Notes under the pieces: generated by a model
What the model saw: only the letters and a program-made list of their open reading frames with translations
Databases searched by the model: none
Told to the model about the DNA's origin: nothing
Assembly: GCA_919902485.1 (NCBI GenBank)
Contig: CAKKRB010000076.1
Coordinates: forward strand, 1 to 8,482
DNA: 8,482 nt
Reading direction: 5' to 3'
Source of the DNA: Omnitrophica bacterium GWA2_41_15
Lineage (GTDB): Bacteria > Omnitrophota > Gorgyraeia > Gorgyraeales > Gorgyraeaceae
Shown: positions 1 through 6,244 of the stretch, piece by piece
Position numbering within the stretch: the stretch's first letter is position 1
Layout: every line of letters starts with the position of its first letter
Translations under genes and position numbers: made by a program

Positions 1-948
1 TCAAGTAAGCTTAACTCTCTTCAGGATGAACTGCGCATGCATAAAGATGAAATAAATAACATCACAAATAAGCTGAGATCAAGCCTTGATGATGCGGCAT
101 CGAAGGATAGGATTATCCAGGAAAAAGGAAATATCATAGACCAGAACAACCGGCATATCGAAGATTTATCCAAGCAGTTGTCTTTTCTGCATAGCGAACT
201 TAAATATCATCAAGAAGAGATATCCAATCTTTCCAGTAAGCTTAGCGTAAGCCTGGATAGCATTCTTGCAAGAGATGCCATTATTTTTGAAAATAACAGC
301 CAGATAGATAATTTAACAAAACAATTAAACGATATACAGAAAGAATTAGAAGCTTATAAAGAAGAATCACTTAATCTTGCGAATAGGCTTAAAGTCAGCC
401 TGGATAGCGGCCTTATAAAAGACAATACCATATTGGAAAAAGATCATAACATAAAAAAGCTTTCCCATCAGCTATCCTTTCTTAACAATGAACTTCAACT
501 TCACAAAGAGGAAATAACTGACCTTTACGATAAATTAAATAAGGCGTTAGATAACATCCTTTTTAAGGATAATACTATTCTTGAAAATAACCGCAATATC
601 GAAGGCCTGCATAAACAGTTAAACTATCTTCAGGATGAACTTCAGTCTTACAAAGAAGAAACAACAATTCTTAATAATAAATTAAAAGAGAACCTGGACA
701 ATTCGCTTCTCAAGGACAACACTATCCTTGAAAATAACCTCCGTATCGAAAGTTTATTTATACAGCTGAATTCACTCCAGAATGAGCTCCAGGCTTATAA
801 AGAAGAGGTCTCTAATCTTACAGACAAACTAAAAATAAGCTTGGATGACGGCGTCTCCAAGGACAATATTATTCTAGAGAAAAGCCAGCAGTTGGAAAAC
901 ACTGCAAACAGATTAAATGAAACCCAGAAAGAGCTGAAGGGTATATAC
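1..948 (+). repeat. 147-bp tandem repeats encoding a 49-residue coiled-coil unit
   Basis: Six units plus a partial seventh can be aligned by eye: 1-123 (cut at the window edge), 145-291, 292-438, 439-585, 586-732, 733-879, and a degenerate piece from 880 to about 948. Units 2 to 6 are each exactly 49 codons, which is seven heptads. Between units 1 and 2 there are 21 extra bases (124-144), exactly one heptad. In unit numbering, L12, E18-L19, E25, L33, L37-D38, K/R43-D44 and E49 hold in all six units. Hydrophobic residues at 5, 8, 12, 15, 19, 29 and 33 follow 3-4 spacing. Leucines at 37 and 41 form a local stutter before the phase returns at 47. The DNA copies have diverged, many differences being synonymous, so this is an old, selected repeat. 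More units probably lie upstream. Confidence 0.9.
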
Positions 949-3900
949 AGTTCAGAAGGTTTCAGATTTGTTTTAAACCCATTGTGGAAAATTATATGGT
1001 ATTCAAGGATATGGTCAAAAAAGGTTATAGCTAAATCGAGCGAGCTTATCTGGTCATTTGTAGTTTTATTGCTGAGCCCGGCTTTCCTGGTCCAGGTTGT
1101 ATTTTTTGCTTTAGAGCGGGTATCAGAGTTACTATTTGGCAATATCCTGCGTTATTTTAAGAAGAAAAGAGAGGTTGTTCCTTTTGATAAATTAACAGTA
1201 AGTGTGGTTATCCCAAATTGGAATGGCTTAGAGCTTCTCAAAAAATGCCTGTCTTCATTGTGCGAGACAAATGACTTTAAACAAGGCAAATATGAAATCT
1301 TAGTAGTAGATGATGCCAGCAGGCAGAGCATAGCTGATGCCATTAAGGATGATTTTCCTGGAGTCAGGGTAATCAGGAACAGGTATAATCAGGGGTTTGG
1401 GAAGACCTGTAATAGGGGTGTCAAAGAAGCAAAAGGGGAGCTTATAGTTCTATTAAACAATGATATTATGGTTTCAAAAGAATTCCTGGAGCCTCTAAAA
1501 GCGCATTTTAAAGATTCAGAGGTATTTGCCGTATCTCCGAAGCTCTATTACTGGGATATGAAGAGTTTTAATTATGGAATGCATATGGGGAAATTCAAGG
1601 ATGGCTATCTTAGCCTGTGGAATGAAGCTGAGACAGGGTATGGAGATAAGATATCGCAGGCGTCTCCCACTGTTTTTGCTGTAGGCGGCGCAATGTGTTT
1701 CCGCAAAAAGGATTTTCTGTGGCTCGAGGGTTTTGACGAAATATACAGGCCTAACTGCTGGGAGGATATCGACATTTCATATAGAGCTCAGAAAAGGGGA
1801 TTGAAAGTTTTATATGAACCATCGAGCCTTATGTATCATAAAGGCGCGGCTACTTTGAATTATATCAGGCATAAGGAAATAAAGAATGAACTGCTTTTTA
1901 TGTGGAAAAATATATCTGACAGCGATATGTTTTTAAGCCATATCAATCATCTGCCAAAGTTTTTATATTATGGGAGGCATAGTTCAAGGATTGTGTTTCT
2001 AAGAGGATATCTATGGGCGTTTAATCTTCTTGTTTCAGCCCTGGTCAACAGATTCAAGGAGTCCGGATATGTCAAATTAACCGATAAAAAGGTTTTAGAC
2101 AGGAGCATGCTTTATTACAGGAATTTTATGCGTAATGGCTTTGCTCATCGTGACAGGAAAACTGTGCTTTTAATAACGCCTTTTATGATATACCCGTTAA
2201 ATAGCGGAGGCAAATTAAGGATGTACAACCTTTACAGGAGGTTGTCAGAAAAATATAATATAATCCTTTTATCCCTTATTCATGACGAGAAAGAGGCTGA
2301 TTACGCAAATTCTGATTTGCTTAAAAGGGTTTTTAAGGAAATACATGTGGTGCATCAAAAGACTCCAAGCAATGAATTTTTATTCCCTGAGCGTTACAAA
2401 TATTCATTCAGTGATTTTTTCATAGAAAAGCTAAAAGAGATCCAGGAAACAACGCCAATAGACCTGATACATATAGAGTCGAATGAACTTTTATATCTCA
2501 CCAGGCATGTAAAGCATATACCGGTGGTATATACTGAGCATGATATAAGCATTCTGTCCCCGCACAAGTCTTATTATAAAAAGCATATAACAGATATCGT
2601 GTCGGATTTCGTAGATTACCTGAAGATAGTGCGGCACCACGATTATTTTTATAAAAAGATTGATAAAATAATTGCGCTGTCGAAACAGGATATAAAGGTG
2701 ATGAAGGCGTTTGCTCCTGGGTCAGATTGTTCCCTGGTGGCTACAGGCGTAGACCTGGAGCGCTTCAAATTTCAGGATAAGACAGGCAAAAATAAAACCT
2801 TGGTATTTGTAGGCCATTATCCTCATTATCCAAACGAAGAAGCAGCTGTATATTTTTGCCATAATATCTTCCCTATAATAAAGAAATCCGTGCCGGATGT
2901 GGCATTGAAGCTCGTGGGCTCAGACCCTACTGAAAATATAAAGAGGCTTTCAAATATAGAGGGTGTAGAGGTTACTGGCACAGTGCAGGATGTAAGGCCC
3001 TATTTTCAGAATGCATCTGTATTTGTGTGCCCTTTTCAGACGAGCGCTGGCATAAAAGGCAAGGTCCTGGAAGCAATGGCTACAGGAACACCTGTTGTGT
3101 GCACTACCCGAGGTTCTTATGGCATAGACGGTAAAAATGGATTCAGCATCCTGATAGAAGACAGGCCTGAGGATTTTGCAAATCGGGTTATAGAACTTTT
3201 ACAGGATGACGAGCTGTATAGAAAAATCAGCCGCCATGCAAGATTGCTTGTAGAAGAAAAATATGACTGGAATAAAATAGCTCAAAAATTAAACGGGATT
3301 TATACTGATATCATGGGAAGAGACATGGTTATAAACAAGGTTCCTGATGCTGGCCTTAACCCCGCAGATATGGATATGCGCCAGGCGCCTTCAAATAATG
3401 TTGTGAGAGATATTATCAGGAAAACAGACGATGTCATCGGGCTGTCGCTTGAGTATTTGGATAAAGAAGGCATGAGAGATATTAATCTTAACCCTGAAGA
3501 ATTGCATATTGAATTAACTCATATGTGCAACAGCAGGTGTATTACCTGTGATATATGGGATTATCACAAGAGGAACAATAAAAGCGTTAAGGATGAAATC
3601 TCCTTAAATGAAATCAAGGATTTTATCTCTAATTCAAAACGTTTAAAGGATATTAAAACAGTGGTGCTCTCCGGCGGAGAGGCATTCTTAAGGCCTGATT
3701 TTGTTGATATCTGTTTTGCCATAAAAAAACTTTTGCCGCAGGCGTCTTTAGGTATCCTCTCAAATGGCGTCAATACCGAGATTGTATCTTCAAAGACAAA
3801 AGAGATTCTTAAGAAAATCAGCCCTGAATCTATATGGATTGGAAGCTCGCTTGATGGATTAGGGGAAACGTATGACAGGGTAAGAGGGGTTAGCGGAGGA

Positions 3901-5625
3901 TTTGACGGTTTTATAAGAACGCTGGAATTTTTCAAGAAAGAATTGCCTGGGATACGTTTTAGCGCCACCTTTGTGCTGACCCCCTTTAATATTGACCAGT
4001 TAGTGCCGTGCTGGGAATTTGCGGATAAAAATAACATTGATTTCTTTGCTCAATTCGCCGTGCCTAAAGAAGCGAGATCAGGAGATGTGTTTCAGTGGAG
4101 CGATGACGGCCTTCTTAAGATAGAAGGATATATTAACCAGATAATAGAGAGAATGATAAAGAAAGCATCAAACCTGGAGGATTTTGATAAATCGCTTATT
4201 ACAGCTCATGACAAGATAAATTTATTGACCAAGATATATTACTGGTCTCATCTTGTAGATTACCAGAAAACGCAGAGAAGATTTGCTTATAATTGCGACG
4301 CCGCATTTAAATTCGCAATGCTGGATCCTTATGGCAATATGTTTTTCTGCCCGCTTTTAAAACATAAGGCAATAGGAAATGTAAGAAGTAAAAATGTTGA
4401 TGATATATGGGCTTCTTGCGAAGCAGATGAGGTCAGGGATTTTATTGGTTCTGGCAAATGTTCATGCTGGCTTGTGTGCACAGTTTTTCCTATAGTGGGC
4501 AAGGCCCTATCATTATACGGAGATAAGGCCTGTAGAGATATTTCTATTGGCGGAAAAACCAATATCTTATGGCAGGATTTTGATGTTAAACATAACCATG
4601 AATTAAACGAAGAAGAATTCAGGCGCAGGAAGATTGTATTGGAATCTGTGCCGCAAGGCGTAACAATAGGCGCTAACTACAAATGCAATGCTAATTGCGC
4701 ATTCTGCATAGGTGGGAATTACAAGCCGTTTAATCTAAAGCTGTATAAAAATTATTTTGAACCCAGGATAGGCAGTATGATTAAAGAAGCTGATTATGTC
4801 AGCTTTTGCGGCATGGGCGAATTATTGCTTGTGCCTGACATAAAGGATTTCCTGAAATATGTCAATGTAACCCTGCCGGATAACAATAAAATCCTGACAA
4901 CAAACGGCCTCGCGCTAAAAAATACTCTTGCTGATATATTTACAGACAGTAAATACAGCATACAGATTTCCCTGCACGCCTCAAATGCCAGGCTGCATGA
5001 GCAGATTACAGGATTAAAAGGCGGGTTTGATAAGATTATAGAGCAGATACGTTTCACCATAGCCAGAAGAAAAAATGCCCAGTCGCCGCATGTAACGCTT
5101 GTTTTTGTTGCCAATACAATGAATATAGAGGACCTGCCGAATTTTGTGGAACTGGCAGGGTCTTTGGCCGTGGATTCTGTCCAGGTAAACTATATGACGA
5201 TTTTTAAAACCAGCCATTTGAAGCTGTCCTGTTTTTTTATGCAGGAAAAGGCTAATGAGATATTTGACAGGGCAATGGCCAGGGCCAATGAGTTAAAGAT
5301 TAACCTGAACCTGCCTCCAAGATTTTCAGCTGACAGGTATTTTAAATCTATGTGTTCTGACCCATGGAAGAATATTTATGTGGATACAGAGGGGGCAGTG
5401 CTTCCATGCTGTTATTCAGGGGAGCATTTTGGAGAACTACGGAAGAATGAAGTTTCTTCCATATGGAATAATGTTAAATACCAGCATATAAGGACAGATC
5501 TGAGCTCAGGCAATGCCCTGGCAATGTGCAAATATTGCCTTAACAGTAACCCAGCTAATGTGAATTTATTGAACGCCCATGTGAGCTTCAGGCCTGAGGT
5601 ACAGAAATTAATATTGAATAATTAA
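1..5625 (+). CDS. Giant fusion protein: coiled coil, membrane segment, GT2, GT4, and two radical SAM/SPASM modules (5' partial)
   Basis: Residues are numbered from the codon at base 1. The frame is open from base 1 to the TAA at 5623-5625, giving 1874 visible residues. The first ATG (base 37) lies inside a repeat unit whose earlier part is already coding at base 1, so the true start is upstream. Order of parts: coiled-coil repeats (1-316), basic linker and hydrophobic segment (349-371), GT2 glycosyltransferase (about 398-630), GT4 glycosyltransferase (about 719-1105), radical SAM/SPASM (about 1164-1498), radical SAM/SPASM (about 1541-1856). Each catalytic module is about the length of a free-standing enzyme and keeps its main motifs, so this looks like a working fusion rather than a decayed one. 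The likely role (inference) is membrane-linked synthesis and radical modification of an envelope glycan. The next gene follows after 13 bases and probably shares the transcript. Domain classes are well supported; substrates are unknown. I cannot assign a gene name. Confidence 0.93.
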   Translation, partial: SSKLNSLQDELRMHKDEINNITNKLRSSLDDAASKDRIIQEKGNIIDQNNRHIEDLSKQLSFLHSELKYHQEEISNLSSKLSVSLDSILARDAIIFENNSQIDNLTKQLNDIQKELEAYKEESLNLANRLKVSLDSGLIKDNTILEKDHNIKKLSHQLSFLNNELQLHKEEITDLYDKLNKALDNILFKDNTILENNRNIEGLHKQLNYLQDELQSYKEETTILNNKLKENLDNSLLKDNTILENNLRIESLFIQLNSLQNELQAYKEEVSNLTDKLKISLDDGVSKDNIILEKSQQLENTANRLNETQKELKGIYSSEGFRFVLNPLWKIIWYSRIWSKKVIAKSSELIWSFVVLLLSPAFLVQVVFFALERVSELLFGNILRYFKKKREVVPFDKLTVSVVIPNWNGLELLKKCLSSLCETNDFKQGKYEILVVDDASRQSIADAIKDDFPGVRVIRNRYNQGFGKTCNRGVKEAKGELIVLLNNDIMVSKEFLEPLKAHFKDSEVFAVSPKLYYWDMKSFNYGMHMGKFKDGYLSLWNEAETGYGDKISQASPTVFAVGGAMCFRKKDFLWLEGFDEIYRPNCWEDIDISYRAQKRGLKVLYEPSSLMYHKGAATLNYIRHKEIKNELLFMWKNISDSDMFLSHINHLPKFLYYGRHSSRIVFLRGYLWAFNLLVSALVNRFKESGYVKLTDKKVLDRSMLYYRNFMRNGFAHRDRKTVLLITPFMIYPLNSGGKLRMYNLYRRLSEKYNIILLSLIHDEKEADYANSDLLKRVFKEIHVVHQKTPSNEFLFPERYKYSFSDFFIEKLKEIQETTPIDLIHIESNELLYLTRHVKHIPVVYTEHDISILSPHKSYYKKHITDIVSDFVDYLKIVRHHDYFYKKIDKIIALSKQDIKVMKAFAPGSDCSLVATGVDLERFKFQDKTGKNKTLVFVGHYPHYPNEEAAVYFCHNIFPIIKKSVPDVALKLVGSDPTENIKRLSNIEGVEVTGTVQDVRPYFQNASVFVCPFQTSAGIKGKVLEAMATGTPVVCTTRGSYGIDGKNGFSILIEDRPEDFANRVIELLQDDELYRKISRHARLLVEEKYDWNKIAQKLNGIYTDIMGRDMVINKVPDAGLNPADMDMRQAPSNNVVRDIIRKTDDVIGLSLEYLDKEGMRDINLNPEELHIELTHMCNSRCITCDIWDYHKRNNKSVKDEISLNEIKDFISNSKRLKDIKTVVLSGGEAFLRPDFVDICFAIKKLLPQASLGILSNGVNTEIVSSKTKEILKKISPESIWIGSSLDGLGETYDRVRGVSGGFDGFIRTLEFFKKELPGIRFSATFVLTPFNIDQLVPCWEFADKNNIDFFAQFAVPKEARSGDVFQWSDDGLLKIEGYINQIIERMIKKASNLEDFDKSLITAHDKINLLTKIYYWSHLVDYQKTQRRFAYNCDAAFKFAMLDPYGNMFFCPLLKHKAIGNVRSKNVDDIWASCEADEVRDFIGSGKCSCWLVCTVFPIVGKALSLYGDKACRDISIGGKTNILWQDFDVKHNHELNEEEFRRRKIVLESVPQGVTIGANYKCNANCAFCIGGNYKPFNLKLYKNYFEPRIGSMIKEADYVSFCGMGELLLVPDIKDFLKYVNVTLPDNNKILTTNGLALKNTLADIFTDSKYSIQISLHASNARLHEQITGLKGGFDKIIEQIRFTIARRKNAQSPHVTLVFVANTMNIEDLPNFVELAGSLAVDSVQVNYMTIFKTSHLKLSCFFMQEKANEIFDRAMARANELKINLNLPPRFSADRYFKSMCSDPWKNIYVDTEGAVLPCCYSGEHFGELRKNEVSSIWNNVKYQHIRTDLSSGNALAMCKYCLNSNPANVNLLNAHVSFRPEVQKLILNN
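1045..1113 (+). other. Hydrophobic membrane segment with a central Ser-Pro
   Basis: Residues 349-371 are almost entirely hydrophobic, with S359-P360 near the middle (local sequence LLLSPAFLV). Both flanks are basic: K341 to K345 before it, and the RYFKKKR stretch after it. This is either a single transmembrane helix or a Pro-broken helix that enters and leaves the same face. The basic flanks and the Ser-Pro fit the second option, as seen in the re-entrant helix of PglC-type phosphoglycosyl transferases. Nothing else here resembles PglC, so that is analogy only. It separates the coiled coil from the enzymes and would anchor the protein at the membrane. Confidence 0.65.
1192..1890 (+). other. 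GT2-family glycosyltransferase domain (gene 1, about residues 398-630)
   Basis: This is a GT-A fold inverting transferase of the kind that uses nucleotide sugars in O-antigen and cell-wall glycan synthesis. Visible landmarks: the opening beta strand VSVVIPNWNG (402-409 region), nucleotide-binding acidic pair D437-D438 followed by A-S, the metal site N486-N487-D488 in the DXD position, the G562-G563-A-M-C-F acceptor-side loop, the W587-E588-D589-I-D591 catalytic-base motif, and H613 in YHKG. This pattern matches the rhamnosyltransferase/WcaA-like branch. Donor sugar cannot be read from sequence. A further stretch to residue 718, with a hydrophobic patch at about 667-682, links it to the next module and has no recognised fold. 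Confidence 0.92.
2155..3315 (+). other. GT4-family glycosyltransferase domain (gene 1, about residues 719-1105)
   Basis: This is a GT-B fold retaining-type transferase. The N-terminal half opens with a beta strand ending in TPF (726-728) and a glycine loop SGGK (735-738), and carries E846-H847-D848 in the acceptor cleft region. The C-terminal half begins with the VFVGHY strand (935-940) and contains a donor-binding loop at 1015-1031 (SAGIKGKVLEAMATGTP). E1024 is the second Glu of the usual EX7E motif. The first Glu position is A1016, a variation also found in the family branch that has GxxIKxKVLEAMA. The domain ends in an amphipathic helix region with YDW (1088-1092 area), as in free-standing family members. 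It is probably a second sugar-adding step on the same glycan as the GT2 module (inference). Confidence 0.92.
3490..4494 (+). other. Radical SAM/SPASM module A (gene 1, about residues 1164-1498)
   Basis: The cluster motif C1176-x3-C1180-x2-C1183 (CNSRCITC) binds the [4Fe-4S] cluster that cleaves S-adenosylmethionine. The SAM-binding strand SGGEA follows at 1224-1228. A SPASM-like C-terminal region has C1432, then C1450 after 17 residues, with the typical D-P-x-G-N strand between them and an I-G-N-V...I-W segment after. It then ends with C1487-x-C1489-x3-C1493 instead of the common CxxC ending. Free-standing relatives modify peptides, sugars or other small substrates; no substrate is indicated here. 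A linker (1106-1163) with no recognised domain joins it to the GT4 module. Confidence 0.88.
4621..5568 (+). other. Radical SAM/SPASM module B (gene 1, about residues 1541-1856)
   Basis: The module opens with an R-R-R-K-I-V-L-E-S-x-P segment, which resembles the first residues of independent radical SAM/SPASM enzymes and suggests a once separate gene. C1562-x3-C1566-x2-C1569 (CNANCAFC) is the catalytic cluster site, and G1604-M-G-E1607 occupies the SAM-binding strand. The SPASM-type end has C1785, then C1803-C1804 after 17 residues (LPCCYSG), followed by FGEL, SSIWNN and C1843-x2-C1846. The Cys layout is nearly the same as in the last module of the following gene and differs from module A at its end. 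Substrate unknown. Confidence 0.9.
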
Positions 5626-5638
5626 CTAAACAAAAGAT
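5626..5638 (+). other. 13-base spacer between the two genes; no clear ribosome binding site
   Basis: The TAA of the first gene is followed by ctaaacaaaagat and then ATG. No GGAGG-like purine core is present at a normal distance; the AAAAGA run is the only purine-rich element and is weak. There is no room for a promoter or terminator. Same strand and this spacing support one transcript, with the second start perhaps reached by ribosomes that have just terminated (inference). Confidence 0.7.
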
Positions 5639-6244
5639 ATGAATATAGCTTTTGTCCAAGCCCCTGCATGGGGCAGGGATTGCCCTCCATATACAATGTG
5701 CCTTTTAGCAAGTCTCGTGAGGCAAAAAGGCCACAAGGCGTACCTTTTTGACCTTAATAACACGATGTATCATACCAGCCCGCAGAATATTAAACAGATG
5801 TGGGATGACAAGGATTATTATTCTTACTGGGAGAACAGGGAAACAGTGAATTTTCTTCTGGAATCAAATAAAAAGACAGTAGATTTCTATATAGATAAGA
5901 TACTTGATACAGGTGCGCAGATTATAGGTTTTACTGTTCACTTCAGCTCAGCATGGGCAAGCCTTGAGATAGCGAAGAAGATTAAGGAATGCGACAAGAG
6001 CAGGATTATAGTTTTTGGAGGGCCTGATTGTTCGCGTCAGCAAAAAGGGGATTATTTTATCAAGCAGGATTGCGTGGACATAGTTGTTCACGGAGAGGGA
6101 GAAATTCCGTTATTTGAGATAATAAATAAAGTCGGCAGGCTGGATAAGGTAGATAGTATAAAAGGTTGCTTATTGCTGAGAGACGGCGTTATAAAGGACG
6201 GAGGTTATGTCCCTGGCATAGATAACCTTGATACTCTGCCTTTA
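5639..6244 (+). other. Cobalamin-binding-like domain (gene 2, residues 1-202)
   Basis: A Rossmann-like layout typical of the N-terminal domain of class B radical SAM enzymes (the BchE, HpnP and GenK type). It has an opening MNIAFVQAP strand, P-P-Y-T-M-C-L-L-A-S-L helix, a strand ending in FDLN, IIGFTVHFSS, VFGGPD (125-130), and V-V-H151-G-E-G-E155 before the linker LPLPDYSDF. The DxHxxG motif of base-off B12 enzymes such as methionine synthase is absent, which is usual for this class. Cobalamin binding is inferred from the family, not seen. Confidence 0.82.

Noticed and set aside
37..39. ATG as the start of the first gene
   Set aside because: The same frame is open from base 1, and bases 1-36 encode the matching part of the 49-residue repeat, so this Met is internal.
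1..948. CRISPR or minisatellite explanation for the 147-bp repeats
   Set aside because: The units are contiguous, coding, diverged at synonymous positions and keep protein-level heptad phase; there are no unique spacers between short exact repeats.
795..1343. Minus-strand open frames at 795-1142 and 1152-1343
   Set aside because: They lie opposite the coiled-coil, membrane and GT2 coding regions, have no domain or start signal I recognise, and read like reverse complements of the real protein.
3310..3330. Internal translation start (purine-rich GGGAAGAGAC before ATG at 3325) that would give a separate radical SAM protein
   Set aside because: The spacing is too short for a good ribosome site, the frame continues unbroken from the GT4 domain, and such purine runs are common here.
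3564..5217. Minus-strand open frames at 3564-4037, 4329-4562, 4794-5114 and 5014-5217
   Set aside because: All oppose the radical SAM modules with conserved catalytic motifs on the + strand; no recognisable product, and two overlap each other.
5626..5638. Promoter or terminator between the genes
   Set aside because: Thirteen bases without a hairpin or promoter-like hexamers cannot hold either.
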